Shown here: in pieces, positions 8,198 through 17,823 of the stretch
Layout of the letters: every line of letters starts with the position of its first letter
Numbering within the stretch: position 1 is the stretch's first letter
Assembly (NCBI GenBank): GCA_942490945.1
Contig: CALNYZ010000018.1
Coordinates: 1,364,001-1,428,000, forward strand
Length of the DNA: 64,000 bases
Reading direction: 5' to 3'
Source: CALNYZ01 sp942490945
GTDB taxonomy: Bacteria > Pseudomonadota > Gammaproteobacteria > UBA6429 > Thiohalophilaceae
Translations under genes and position numbers: made by a program
The notes under the pieces: generated by a model
The model's input: the letters and a program-made list of their open reading frames with translations, nothing else
Database searches by the model: none
Told to the model about the DNA's origin: nothing

Positions 8198-10405
8198 ATG
8201 GGTCGTAGAAATTTCACTCGAGTGCTTGCGCGCTCGTTATTCATAATATCGTGTATATTATCCTTTAATTCAGTTGCGGTTGCCGAGCTTCAACCTGTGT
8301 TGCCGGATTTAACAGGTATTGTTAAAGACAAAAACTGGGCAATTGTACTTGGTAAAGCCTTGTTCTGGGATCAGCAAGTTGGCAGTGACGGCGTGGCATG
8401 TGCCAGTTGTCATTTCAGTGCTGGCGCTGATAGCAGAGTAAAAAATGCAACAAGCCCGGGGCTGGCAGGCATACCTGTTGATACCATGTTCGGTGCTGTA
8501 GAACCTGTCTCAATATCTGGAATGATGAAATCCGGGAATTCCGCAGGTAGTAACTACACGTTGCTTGCTGAAGATTTTCCGTTTCATCTACTCAGTGACC
8601 ATGCTGATCGTAACTCGACTATCTTGTTCAGCACGAACGACCGCGTTTCCTCGGCCGGATCATTTGAGACTTCTTTCAGCAGGGTCAAGAAGCGTGGAAA
8701 TTCTATCGATAAATGTAATGAGTCTTCGGCTGATCTGTATCATGCGAATGGATACCCTGCACGTATGGTTGCGGCGCGGAATACGCCGACCATGATTAAT
8801 GCGGTGTTTAATTTCCGTAATTTCTGGGACGGACGAGCCAGTAATACATTCAATGGTGTCGACGTATTCGGCATGCGTGACATCAATAATAATCCCAAAG
8901 CACGTATTCTGGTCTCAACGGGCAAGAAAACTGCCAGTTTGGAAGCGCTGGCAATTAAAAACGCGAGCCTGGCATCACAGGCTGTTGGACCACCATTGAG
9001 TAACTTTGAAATGTCATGTGGTGGTCGCATATTTGCTGATTTGGGCCGCAAGATGTTAAAACGTGTACCGCTTGCGCTGCAGGCTGTTCATGCAACTGAC
9101 AGCAGTTTTGGTGTAAATGGACCCTTTGGTGATCTGCGGACAGCTAAAGGCAAAGGTCTGGCAAAACAACATTTGTATGCCAATTTGGTTGAAAAAGCCT
9201 TTGATGAAAAATACTGGCAAACCAAAGGTAAATTTACGATTACCGAAGGTGGTCAACTTATTGAAGACGATGCAGGGCATACACAAAAAGAACTTAATTT
9301 TTCCATGTTCTGGGGTTTGGCAATCATGCTCTATGAATCAACGCTGGTTTCTGATGACAGCGCATTTGATCAAGGTGTACTGACAGCAGAAGAAGATCTC
9401 GGTCGGCAAATTTTTAGCAGTTTTGCCCCGGCAACTGCGCCGGTACCGGGAGGCCGATGTGCCGGTTGTCATAGTGGCGCGTTGTTCTCATCTGCCACCA
9501 TCAATCCACTGACAGCTACGTTCAAAGAGTTGGATCGCATTCCTGCGCCAGCAGGCGGAAAAGCAGAAGCGCTTCAGGATACGGGCTTTTTTAATGTAGG
9601 TGCTCGCCCGGTAAATGAAGATGTCGGATTAGGCGGACTGGATCCGTACGGGTATCCATTATCGTTTTCACGCCAAATGCTCGGCTCCATAGATGGTGGT
9701 GTGAAACAGGATGATTTTAGCCAGCAAGCGTGTGATTTGGGTAGCGGTGGCCGTGGACGACCATTTGAAGAGTGTAAAAATGGTGGAACGGGTGTAGGTA
9801 TCGATACCTCGGCGGAACGTGTTTTGATTGATGGTGCATTTAAAACACCCAGCCTGAGAAATGTGGCGCTAACGCCGCCATACTTCCACTTTGGCGGTTT
9901 CTCAACGTTGCGACAAGTGGTCGAGTTTTATAACCGTGGCGGCAATATTCGTGACCATGCGATTGTCGATCCCGGTTCAGGTAAAACGGGTAACACGAGT
10001 GGAACAGGACCGCTTGGCCAGTCATTAATTGAAGCAGATGGAACAATCGCGGGAGCAGACCAGGGCAACAATTCAACCATTACGCCGCTCGGTTTGAATG
10101 ATGAGCAAATTGATGCAGTAGTGGCCTTTTTGAAAACATTGACTGATCCTCGCGTACAGTGCGATAAAGCGCCGTTTGATCATCCTGAATTACATATCGC
10201 CAATGGTCATTTGGGACGGGATGTTAAAAAACTGACAATTGTTGGTCAAAAAGGCAGGAAAGATGGTCTGGCCGATGACATCGTATTTACTTTACCTGCC
10301 GTCGGTGCGAATGGCTATACACCTTCATCCGGGTATTGTATCCCGAATGCGGGCGATTTATTTGCGCCGGGAATGGGTGGACGTGTAGGCGATACATCGC
10401 GCTAA
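8198..10405 (+). CDS. Exported di-haem cytochrome c peroxidase/MauG-family protein (large form)
   Basis: A 735-residue protein with an N-terminal export signal ending near VAVA (about residue 29). Two c-type haem sites are visible, CASCH at 68-72 and CAGCH at 421-425. The C-terminal half carries the MauG/CcpA hallmark blocks FKTPSLRNVALTPPYFHFGG and VVEFYNRGGN, and the N-terminal half has a TPTMINAVFNFRNFWDGR block. Family members reduce hydrogen peroxide or do long-range oxidation in the periplasm. At more than twice the usual length of about 350 residues, it belongs to a larger subgroup of unknown substrate. The ATG at 8198 is preferred over a GTG at 8183 because GGGAGA sits eight bases before it. 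The final residues hold no further CXXCH. Confidence 0.85.
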   Translation: MGRRNFTRVLARSLFIISCILSFNSVAVAELQPVLPDLTGIVKDKNWAIVLGKALFWDQQVGSDGVACASCHFSAGADSRVKNATSPGLAGIPVDTMFGAVEPVSISGMMKSGNSAGSNYTLLAEDFPFHLLSDHADRNSTILFSTNDRVSSAGSFETSFSRVKKRGNSIDKCNESSADLYHANGYPARMVAARNTPTMINAVFNFRNFWDGRASNTFNGVDVFGMRDINNNPKARILVSTGKKTASLEALAIKNASLASQAVGPPLSNFEMSCGGRIFADLGRKMLKRVPLALQAVHATDSSFGVNGPFGDLRTAKGKGLAKQHLYANLVEKAFDEKYWQTKGKFTITEGGQLIEDDAGHTQKELNFSMFWGLAIMLYESTLVSDDSAFDQGVLTAEEDLGRQIFSSFAPATAPVPGGRCAGCHSGALFSSATINPLTATFKELDRIPAPAGGKAEALQDTGFFNVGARPVNEDVGLGGLDPYGYPLSFSRQMLGSIDGGVKQDDFSQQACDLGSGGRGRPFEECKNGGTGVGIDTSAERVLIDGAFKTPSLRNVALTPPYFHFGGFSTLRQVVEFYNRGGNIRDHAIVDPGSGKTGNTSGTGPLGQSLIEADGTIAGADQGNNSTITPLGLNDEQIDAVVAFLKTLTDPRVQCDKAPFDHPELHIANGHLGRDVKKLTIVGQKGRKDGLADDIVFTLPAVGANGYTPSSGYCIPNAGDLFAPGMGGRVGDTSR

Positions 10406-10437
10406 TACCTGAAAAATCGTTTAGAGGATAATAAACA

Positions 10438-10466
10438 GATGGCCGGTTAATTCCGGCCATCGTCTT
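10438..10466 (+). terminator. Hairpin terminator after the di-haem protein gene
   Basis: GATGGCCGG (10438-10446) pairs with CCGGCCATC (10453-10461) around TTAATT, followed by the short T-rich GTCTTTCT. Confidence 0.75.
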
Positions 10467-10854
10467 TCTGGCAGATACCAGCTAAGGACAGTACATATTC
10501 TCTCGCATGGAATCGTTCCAAGCTGCTCACAAATACAATATCAAGCGTCCTGCTTTATGTGGTGAGGTTCATGTTAAAAGCCGCGATATTGCGTAGCTTG
10601 GCATAAACGCAGCCAAACCCTTCAAATTCTTGATAAAATCACTTGAAACGAATTTTTTTATACCTGCAAAAAATCACGTAATACCTTGATTTACAATGAT
10701 TTATTTAATTTGTCAAACTTGACATGGTAGATGCCCCAGCCTAGACTGGCTCGGCTTTACAGAAGTGTGACATGCACAGCAAAATAGGTAGCTCGAACCA
10801 GCTTTAGTACCAGGCTTGGAATCTACTGAATATAACAACTATTAGGGAGTCAGC
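10467..10854. other. Intergenic region carrying the nuo operon leader
   Basis: About 390 bases with no supportable gene. The proximal part is AT-rich and contains no clear signal. The distal part contains the candidate nuo promoter (10719-10747) and a leader of roughly 100 bases with short inverted repeats, such as AGCC-TAGACT-GGCT. GGGAG just before 10855 is the nuoA ribosome binding site. Confidence 0.5.
10719..10747 (+). promoter_or_regulatory. Candidate sigma70 promoter for the nuo operon
   Basis: A perfect TTGACA (10719-10724) is followed after exactly 17 bases by TAGACT (10742-10747; four of six match TATAAT). It lies about 105 bases upstream of the nuoA ATG. Confidence 0.5.
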
Positions 10855-11211
10855 ATGTTAGAGAACTATCTGCCTGTGCTCATTTTTATTGTGATGGGCA
10901 TAGTGGTCGGTGTTGTGATGATAACATTGGGCTTTGTGCTGGCGCCCAATAAACCCGACAGTGAAAAATTATCTCCTTACGAATGTGGTTTTGAAGCATT
11001 CGAAGACGCGCGGCTGAAATTTGATGTGCGTTACTACCTTGTCGCTATACTCTTTATAATTTTCGATCTTGAAATTGCGTTTTTATTCCCGTGGGCTGTT
11101 GTTCTGGACGAAATTGGTTTGTTCGGACTGGTAGCAATGTTTATATTTCTCGGGATTCTTGTGATCGGTTTCATTTACGAATGGAAAAAAGGAGCGCTGG
11201 AATGGGAATAG
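10855..11211 (+). CDS. nuoA: NADH-quinone oxidoreductase subunit A
   Basis: Membrane subunit of respiratory complex I (NADH to quinone, proton pumping). It has three membrane helices (about 5-28, 63-82 and 87-109). The conserved loop SPYECGFEAFEDARLKFDVR contains the Cys and acidic residues that contact the quinone cavity. The length is 118 residues. It is first in the operon, with ribosome binding site GGGAG. Its end overlaps the nuoB start by 10 bases, so the two are coupled. Confidence 0.96.
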   Translation: MLENYLPVLIFIVMGIVVGVVMITLGFVLAPNKPDSEKLSPYECGFEAFEDARLKFDVRYYLVAILFIIFDLEIAFLFPWAVVLDEIGLFGLVAMFIFLGILVIGFIYEWKKGALEWE

Positions 11212-11684
11212 AAGGTGTCTTCAAAGAAGGCGTTGTCACCACTACGGCTGACAAGTTAATTAACTGGGCGAGAACGGGTTCCATGTGGCCAATGACATTT
11301 GGCCTGGCATGTTGTGCGGTTGAAATGATGCACGCTGCGGCGTCGCGTTACGATATCGATCGCATGGGTATTATTTTCCGTCCCAGTCCTCGCCAATCAG
11401 ATGTAATGATTGTGGCTGGTACGTTGGTAAACAAGATGGCACCTGCGTTACGCAAGGTATATGACCAGATGGCTGAGCCACGCTGGGTGATTTCGATGGG
11501 TTCCTGTGCCAATGGTGGTGGCTACTACCATTACTCTTATTCTGTGGTTCGTGGTTGCGACCGAATCGTTCCCGTCGATGTGTATGTGCCGGGATGTCCA
11601 CCAACGGCAGAAGCGTTGCTCTATGGCATATTGCAATTACAAAACAAAATCAGACGCACCAATACCATTGCCCGTACCGCATAA
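11202..11684 (+). CDS. nuoB: NADH-quinone oxidoreductase subunit B
   Basis: Carries the terminal [4Fe-4S] cluster N2 that passes electrons to quinone. The ligands are visible as Cys37-Cys38 (LACCAVEMM), Cys102 (GSCANGGG) and Cys132 (VPGCPPTAEALL). The open frame extends upstream to 11091, but the start at 11202 (MGIEGVFKEG) fits the family, gives the normal 160 residues and follows GGAG. Confidence 0.96.
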   Translation: MGIEGVFKEGVVTTTADKLINWARTGSMWPMTFGLACCAVEMMHAAASRYDIDRMGIIFRPSPRQSDVMIVAGTLVNKMAPALRKVYDQMAEPRWVISMGSCANGGGYYHYSYSVVRGCDRIVPVDVYVPGCPPTAEALLYGILQLQNKIRRTNTIARTA

Positions 11685-11692
11685 CAATTATT

Positions 11693-12325
11693 ATGTCTAA
11701 CTATTATATAAAGCTGGCAGAGAAAATTCGTGAACGATTGGGCACGAAAATTACCGATTGTGTCGTTGCCTTCGGCGAAGTCACGGTGATCGTGAACAAG
11801 GACAATCTGCTTGAGGCTTGCGAAATCTTGCGTGACGATCCGGTTTTGCATTGTGAAGAATTAATGGATGTCGCAGGCATCGATTATCAGGATTACTCTG
11901 AGGGTAACTGGGAAGGACCGCGTTTCGCTGTGGCTTACCAGTTACTGTCCATTTCAAACAACCACCGTATTCGTGTGAAAGCATTTACTGACGGCGAGCC
12001 ACCGGTTATTGATTCGGTTATCGGCATCTGGGCAAGTGCCAACTGGTTTGAACGTGAAGCGTTTGATTTGTTCGGTATTGTTTTTGAAGGACATCCGGAT
12101 TTGCGCCGCATTCTGACCGACTATGGTTTTGTCGGACATCCATTCCGCAAGGATTTCCCGCTCATCGGCAAGGTCGAGATGCGCTATGACCCGGAACAGC
12201 GTCGCGTAATTTATCAGCCTGTATCTATTGAGCCACGCATTAACCAGGTTCGTATTATTCGCGATGATCATCGTTACGCCGATCGTGATGATGTTCTCAC
12301 CGGGAGTGGAGATAGTAATGCCTGA
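11693..12325 (+). CDS. nuoC: NADH-quinone oxidoreductase subunit C
   Basis: Peripheral-arm 30-kDa-type subunit of complex I. The signature block is ERE-x-FDLFGI followed by GHPDLRRILTDYGFVGHPFRKDFPL near residues 118-150. It is a free-standing NuoC of 210 residues, not the NuoCD fusion of E. coli. The start at 11693 (MSNYYIKLAEKI) is chosen because upstream codons of the open frame lie inside nuoB. It overlaps nuoD by 8 bases. Confidence 0.95.
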   Translation: MSNYYIKLAEKIRERLGTKITDCVVAFGEVTVIVNKDNLLEACEILRDDPVLHCEELMDVAGIDYQDYSEGNWEGPRFAVAYQLLSISNNHRIRVKAFTDGEPPVIDSVIGIWASANWFEREAFDLFGIVFEGHPDLRRILTDYGFVGHPFRKDFPLIGKVEMRYDPEQRRVIYQPVSIEPRINQVRIIRDDHRYADRDDVLTGSGDSNA

Positions 12326-13571
12326 AATACGTAATTACACGATTAACTTTGGTCCGCAACATCCGGCTGCGCATGGTGTGTTACGTCTGGTTCTGGAAAT
12401 GGACGGCGAAGTCGTGCAACGCGCTGATCCACATATCGGCTTGTTGCATCGCGCCACAGAAAAACTGGCCGAGTCCAAACCGTATAATCACAGTATCCCG
12501 TATATGGATCGGCTCGATTATGTCTCGATGATGTGCAACGAACACGGTTATGTACTGGCGCTGGAAAAAATGCTCGGTGTCACGCCGCCAGTTCGTGCGC
12601 AATATATTCGCGTTATATTTGATGAAATCACACGCATTCTGAATCACCTGATGTGGATTGGTACGCACGCGCTGGACGTTGGTGCGATGACCATGTTTCT
12701 TTATGCATTCCGTGAGCGTGAAGATTTGATGGATATGTACGAAGCGGTATCGGGTGCGCGTATGCATGCCGCGTATTACCGGCCAGGTGGCGTTTATCGT
12801 GATTTGCCAAACAGCATGCCACGCTACAGTCAAACAAAATACAAGAATGCCAAAGATACAGCCCGAATGAACGAGGCACGTGAAGGTTCACTGCTGGACT
12901 TTATTGAAGATTTTACCAACCGTTTCCCGGCTTATGTCGACGACTACGAAACCTTGTTAACGGATAATCGAATCTGGAAACAACGCACGGTTGGCATAGG
13001 TGTGGTCACACCTGAGCGAGCGTTGCAGTTAGGATTTACGGGACCGATGTTGCGTGGTTCCGGCATCGAATGGGATATACGTAAAAAACAACCTTATGAA
13101 GTCTACGATAAACTGGATTTTGATATCCCGGTTGGTGTGGAAGGTGATTGTTACGACCGTTATCTCGTGCGCATGGAAGAGTTTCGCCAATCAAACCGAA
13201 TCATTCAGCAATGTATTAAATGGCTGCGCGCCAATCCGGGCCCGGTCATGCTCGAAGACCACAAACTCTCACCACCAAATCGTGAAGAAATGAAAGGTGA
13301 TATGGAATCACTGATACATCACTTTAAACTTTTCACAGAAGGGTACACTTTGCCAAAAGGTGAAGTCTATACCGCTATCGAACATCCCAAGGGCGAGTTT
13401 GGAATTTATCTTATGTCAGATGGTGCTAACAAACCTTATCGATTGAAAATTCGTGCGCCAGGTTTTCCACATCTGGCAGCAATGGATGAAATGGCAAAAG
13501 GCCATATGCTCGCTGATGTTGTTGCAATTATCGGTACCATGGATATCGTATTTGGGGAAATTGATCGATGA
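12318..13571 (+). CDS. nuoD: NADH-quinone oxidoreductase subunit D
   Basis: The 49-kDa subunit that forms the quinone-binding site with NuoB, descended from the NiFe-hydrogenase large subunit. Conserved blocks include NFGPQHPAAHGVLRL at the N-terminus, HIGLLHRATEKL and the C-terminal LADVVAIIGTMDIVFGEIDR. The length is 417 residues. The ATG at 12318 overlaps the nuoC end. The open frame continues upstream to 12228, but that part is nuoC sequence read out of frame. Confidence 0.96.
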   Translation: MPEIRNYTINFGPQHPAAHGVLRLVLEMDGEVVQRADPHIGLLHRATEKLAESKPYNHSIPYMDRLDYVSMMCNEHGYVLALEKMLGVTPPVRAQYIRVIFDEITRILNHLMWIGTHALDVGAMTMFLYAFREREDLMDMYEAVSGARMHAAYYRPGGVYRDLPNSMPRYSQTKYKNAKDTARMNEAREGSLLDFIEDFTNRFPAYVDDYETLLTDNRIWKQRTVGIGVVTPERALQLGFTGPMLRGSGIEWDIRKKQPYEVYDKLDFDIPVGVEGDCYDRYLVRMEEFRQSNRIIQQCIKWLRANPGPVMLEDHKLSPPNREEMKGDMESLIHHFKLFTEGYTLPKGEVYTAIEHPKGEFGIYLMSDGANKPYRLKIRAPGFPHLAAMDEMAKGHMLADVVAIIGTMDIVFGEIDR

Positions 13572-14080
13572 TTCTGCAAAAAGCAAAAGATGCCGGAAAA
13601 ATCAGTCTTATTTCCGCCGAATCGAAACAGGATATTGATCGCTGGATTGCAAAATATCCCGAAGACAGAAAACAGTCGGCTGTGATGGCCGCATTGCGAA
13701 TAGTACAGGACCAGAATGGTGGTTACTTGTCACAGGATTTAATTGAAGCCGTTGCCGAGTATCTGGATATGGAAGCCATCGCCGTTTATGAAGTGGCAAG
13801 CTTTTATTCCATGTATGAGCACAAGCCGGTTGGTAAATACAAGATTTGTGTTTGCACCAATATTTCCTGCATGTTGTGTGGTTCTGATAAGGTCGTTTCT
13901 CATTTGCAGGACAAGCTGGGCATAAAATTTGGTGAAGTAACTGCTGATGGCAAGTTTTCACTTAAAGAAGTTGAATGCCTTGGTGCATGTGTCGATGCAC
14001 CCATGTTCCAGATTGGTGAGCAGTACTATGAACGACTTACACCGGAAAAGATCGACAAAATATTGGCTGGATTAAAATAG
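13568..14080 (+). CDS. nuoE: NADH-quinone oxidoreductase subunit E
   Basis: Thioredoxin-fold subunit of the NADH dehydrogenase module that holds [2Fe-2S] cluster N1a. The ligands are Cys96 and Cys101 (VCTNISC) and Cys137 and Cys141 (ECLGAC). The length is 170 residues. The start overlaps the nuoD stop (ATGA). Confidence 0.95.
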   Translation: MILQKAKDAGKISLISAESKQDIDRWIAKYPEDRKQSAVMAALRIVQDQNGGYLSQDLIEAVAEYLDMEAIAVYEVASFYSMYEHKPVGKYKICVCTNISCMLCGSDKVVSHLQDKLGIKFGEVTADGKFSLKEVECLGACVDAPMFQIGEQYYERLTPEKIDKILAGLK

Positions 14081-14144
14081 GTTAAAGGCGAGTAATGAAT
14101 TTTTCTGTAACACAATCCGGATGCAATTATAAAGGAGCGCAAGC

Positions 14145-15410
14145 ATGACAAACGAAGTGTGCTTCCGTACCATGCATCTGGATAAACCCTATACGCTCGA
14201 AAGCTACAAGAGTGTTGGCGGGTATGAAGTGTGGCAAAAGATATTAAAAGAGAAAACGCCGCCGGAAAAAATTATTGAAGAGTTAAAAACATCTGCACTT
14301 CGTGGTCGTGGTGGTGCAGGATTCCCCACCGGTCTGAAGTGGAGTTTTATGCCACGGCAGGCACCGGGTCAAAAATACATTGTTTGCAATTCTGATGAAG
14401 GTGAGCCGGGTACGTGTAAAGATCGCGATATCATGCGCTTTAATCCGCACCAGTTAATTGAAGGGATGGCGATAGCCGGATATGTCATCAGTGCGACAGC
14501 AGGGTATAACTATATTCGTGGCGAATTTTGGGAACCATACCGTCGATTTGAAGATGCGCTCGAAGAAGCCTACAAAGCAGGGTTGCTGGGCAAGAACATC
14601 TCCGGCTCCGGCGTGGATTTCGATTTATATTCGCACCTTGGTGCGGGCGCATATATTTGCGGTGAAGAAACTGCGCTGCTTGAGTCGCTGGAAGGCAAGA
14701 AGGGCCAGCCACGATTTAAACCACCGTTTCCTGCCGGGTTCGGTTTGTATGGCAAACCAACAACAATTAACAATACCGAAAGTCTGGCATCGGTCCCGGT
14801 CATTTTACAAAAAGGCGGCCAGTGGTTTCTGGAACTTGGCAAACCCAATAATGGTGGGACAAAATTATTTTGCGTGTCGGGTCATGTAAATAATCCGGGT
14901 AATTTTGAAGTACCCCTGGGCACACCGTTTGCCGATTTACTCGAGATGGCCGGCGGTGTACGTAAAGGACATAAATTAAAGGCTGTTATTCCGGGCGGAT
15001 CATCGGTACCGGTACTACCCGCTGACATCATTATGGATACAGACATGGATTATGATTCATTGGCAAAAGCCGGTTCCATGCTGGGTGCAGGTTCAGTGAT
15101 CGTGATGGATGATTCCACCTGCATGGTGAACGCGCTTGCACGTCTGTCGCACTTTTATTATGAAGAATCGTGCGGACAATGTACGCCGTGTCGTGAAGGT
15201 ACCGGCTGGTTGGCGCGTATCATACATCGAATCGAACATGGCAAGGGTACGCAAAAAGATCTGGATGTACTCGATGATATTGCCGGACGCATTATGGGCA
15301 GAACGATTTGTGCGCTGGGTGATGCGGCCGCCATGCCGGTACAAAGTTTTCTGAAACATTTTCGGGATGAATTTCAGTATCATATTGACCATGGCAAGTG
15401 CATGGTGTGA
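14145..15410 (+). CDS. nuoF: NADH-quinone oxidoreductase subunit F
   Basis: Flavoprotein that oxidises NADH. It binds FMN and [4Fe-4S] cluster N3. The NADH/FMN loop GRGGAGFPTGLKW is near residues 50-62. The cluster ligands are Cys343, Cys346 and Cys349 (SCGQCTPCREGTGW) and Cys389 (RTICALGD). The length is 421 residues. AAAGGAGCGC gives a strong ribosome binding site. Confidence 0.96.
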   Translation: MTNEVCFRTMHLDKPYTLESYKSVGGYEVWQKILKEKTPPEKIIEELKTSALRGRGGAGFPTGLKWSFMPRQAPGQKYIVCNSDEGEPGTCKDRDIMRFNPHQLIEGMAIAGYVISATAGYNYIRGEFWEPYRRFEDALEEAYKAGLLGKNISGSGVDFDLYSHLGAGAYICGEETALLESLEGKKGQPRFKPPFPAGFGLYGKPTTINNTESLASVPVILQKGGQWFLELGKPNNGGTKLFCVSGHVNNPGNFEVPLGTPFADLLEMAGGVRKGHKLKAVIPGGSSVPVLPADIIMDTDMDYDSLAKAGSMLGAGSVIVMDDSTCMVNALARLSHFYYEESCGQCTPCREGTGWLARIIHRIEHGKGTQKDLDVLDDIAGRIMGRTICALGDAAAMPVQSFLKHFRDEFQYHIDHGKCMV

Positions 15411-15419
15411 TGACTATAC

Positions 15420-17810
15420 GTGACTGTGAGTAACGAAGAAGAAATGATTAATATTGAGATAAATGGCATACCTCTTGAAGTGCGTGAAGGTTCGATGATT
15501 ATCGAAGTAGCTGACGACGCAGGTATTACTATCCCTCGATTTTGTTACCACAAAAAATTATCTGTGGCAGCGAACTGCCGCATGTGTCTTGTTGAAGTAG
15601 AGAAAGCGCCGAAACCACTTCCAGCCTGTGCAACGCCCGTGATGGAAGGAATGAAAGTATTTACCAAATCGAAAAAAGCCATTGAGGCACAAAAAAGTGT
15701 CATGGAGTTTTTGCTGATTAACCATCCGCTGGATTGTCCGATTTGCGATCAGGGTGGGGAATGTGAATTGCAGGATATCGCGATGGGCTTTGGTAACAGT
15801 GCGTCGCGCTATACCGAGCAAAAACGTGTTGTTGGCGATAAAAATATCGGCCCACTCATTTCAACTGAAATGACACGTTGTATTCACTGCACACGCTGTG
15901 TCCGGTTTGGTCAGGAAATTGCCGGCATTATGGAGTTAGGTGCGGCAGGTCGTGGCGAGCATACTCGCATTGGAACCTATATCGCGCGCACTGTTGATTC
16001 TGAAATGTCCGGAAATGTTATTGATTTATGTCCGGTCGGTGCACTGACTTCCAAACCCTATCGATACCATGGACGTCCATGGGAAAATACGCATCACGAC
16101 AGTATAGCGCCGCACGATTGCATTGGTTCCAACATCAGTGTGGAAACGCGTCGTAATGAAGTCATGCGTGTACTGCCAAAAGAGAACGAAGCAATTAATG
16201 AAATGTGGCTGTCGGATCGGGATCGTTTCAGCTATTGCGGTCTGACGAGTAACGATCGCCTGACGCAACCTATGCTAAAGCAGGGCGATGAATGGGTGAC
16301 AACAGACTGGCAAACCGCATTAAATTATGCCGTCGAAGGTTTAAAAACAGTCATAGATAAATCGGGCGCAGACAAGATTGGTGCATTGGTTTCGCCAAGC
16401 GCAACACTGGAAGAAATGTATTTGTTACAAAAGCTGCTGCGTGGCTTGGGCAGTAATAATATCGATCATCGCTTACGCCAACTGGATTTTTCAGATCAGG
16501 TTAACGCGCCGACATATCCCACGCTGGGCATTAATGTTGCAGAACTGGAAACGATAGATTCAGCACTGCTGATTGGTTCATGCATACGAAAAGATCAGCC
16601 AATTGCAGCACACCGACTTCGCAAGGCTTCGCGTAAAGGCGCGAGCATTATGGCCGTCAATACGCTCGCGTATGACTTTAATTTCAGAGTGTCAGCCAGT
16701 ATTGTGTCTGCGCCACAGAATTTTGTTGCCGACTTGTCAGGTATAGTTAAGGCCTTGCTTGAGACAGGCGCAAATGCCTCCGAATTAAAAGGTTTGCCTG
16801 AGCTCGTTAAAAATACCCCGGTAACAGAAACGCAAAAACTGATTGCAGAAAATTTACTTAAAGCACAAAACGGTATCGTAATTCTTGGCACGCAAGCGCA
16901 TATGCAGGAACAGTTTGCTGCAACACGTGCACTCGCGCATGCCATTGCGAAACTGGCAAATGTCAGTGTTGGTTATTTACCCGATGGCGCCAACAGTGTG
17001 GGTGCGTGGCAAGTCGGTGCTGTTCCCCATCGCGTACTGGGTGGAGAACCCTGTTCGACGATTGGAAAGAATACCCATGAAATGTTAACAACAGATATGA
17101 AGGCATTCGTACTGTTAGGCATTGAGCCGGAACTGGATACTGCGCTGGCTGCACAATCATTACAGGCTATGAATGATGCAGATTTTGTCGTCAGTTTAAG
17201 TGGTTTTATGACAGACTCGATGCGAGCCTATGCCGATGTGGTGTTACCTATGGCAATATTTACCGAGACATCCGGCACGTATGTCAATATCGAAGCCAAA
17301 CCACAAAGCTTTCAGGCCAGTGTCACGCCTGGCAGTGATATTCGCCCCGCATGGAAAGTGTTACGGGTTCTGGGTAACCTGTTTGCACAAGCCGGATTTG
17401 AGTATGTAACAATTGATGATGTGCGCCGTGAAATTGAAAGCAAGTTATCCGGTATGACGCGTGCTGATTATCAATGGCAGTGTCCCGCTACATTAGCAGC
17501 GAGCAGAGATCTGAGCCGCATCGGCTATTTGCCGATATATGCGATCGATGCATTGGTACGTCGTTCAGCACCGTTACAAAAAACTGGTGACGCCCTGACA
17601 TCCGGTATTTATATCAATAGTCAGACAGCAAAAGCACAAAACCTGGCAGAAGGACAAACTGCTTCGGTGAGTCAGAATGGCTACAAGGTAACATTGCTGG
17701 TGTTTGTGAATGATGCCATTCCGGTAGATAGTGCTTTTATTCCGTCTGCAACTAACGATGTGATTGGACTGGGTGCGAGTTTTGGACACATCGAGCTGAG
17801 TGCAAATTAA
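15420..17810 (+). CDS. nuoG: NADH-quinone oxidoreductase subunit G
   Basis: Large peripheral subunit that carries several iron-sulfur clusters. The N-terminal ferredoxin domain has CYHKKLSVAANCRMC, then HPLDCPICDQGGEC for the His-Cys3 cluster and CIHCTRC for a [4Fe-4S] cluster. The rest resembles molybdopterin oxidoreductases without catalytic function. The length is up to 796 residues. The start is uncertain: GTG at 15420, GTG at 15426 or ATG at 15444. The last gives MINIEINGIPLEV, which looks like many NuoG N-termini, and has only a weak GAAGAA upstream. Confidence 0.94.
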   Translation: MTVSNEEEMINIEINGIPLEVREGSMIIEVADDAGITIPRFCYHKKLSVAANCRMCLVEVEKAPKPLPACATPVMEGMKVFTKSKKAIEAQKSVMEFLLINHPLDCPICDQGGECELQDIAMGFGNSASRYTEQKRVVGDKNIGPLISTEMTRCIHCTRCVRFGQEIAGIMELGAAGRGEHTRIGTYIARTVDSEMSGNVIDLCPVGALTSKPYRYHGRPWENTHHDSIAPHDCIGSNISVETRRNEVMRVLPKENEAINEMWLSDRDRFSYCGLTSNDRLTQPMLKQGDEWVTTDWQTALNYAVEGLKTVIDKSGADKIGALVSPSATLEEMYLLQKLLRGLGSNNIDHRLRQLDFSDQVNAPTYPTLGINVAELETIDSALLIGSCIRKDQPIAAHRLRKASRKGASIMAVNTLAYDFNFRVSASIVSAPQNFVADLSGIVKALLETGANASELKGLPELVKNTPVTETQKLIAENLLKAQNGIVILGTQAHMQEQFAATRALAHAIAKLANVSVGYLPDGANSVGAWQVGAVPHRVLGGEPCSTIGKNTHEMLTTDMKAFVLLGIEPELDTALAAQSLQAMNDADFVVSLSGFMTDSMRAYADVVLPMAIFTETSGTYVNIEAKPQSFQASVTPGSDIRPAWKVLRVLGNLFAQAGFEYVTIDDVRREIESKLSGMTRADYQWQCPATLAASRDLSRIGYLPIYAIDALVRRSAPLQKTGDALTSGIYINSQTAKAQNLAEGQTASVSQNGYKVTLLVFVNDAIPVDSAFIPSATNDVIGLGASFGHIELSAN

Positions 17811-17823
17811 AAGGTAGTGTATT

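Noticed and set aside
10599..10613. Sigma54-like TGGCATAAACGCAGC before the nuo operon
   Set aside because: GG-N10-GC spacing is present, but the -12 half reads CAGC rather than TTGC and a better sigma70 promoter lies downstream. Probably chance.
6630..10854. Possible attachment-site duplication of the tRNA-Leu 3' end
   Set aside because: I looked for a second copy of the T-arm and acceptor sequence before nuoA and found none. No integrase gene is present in the patch.
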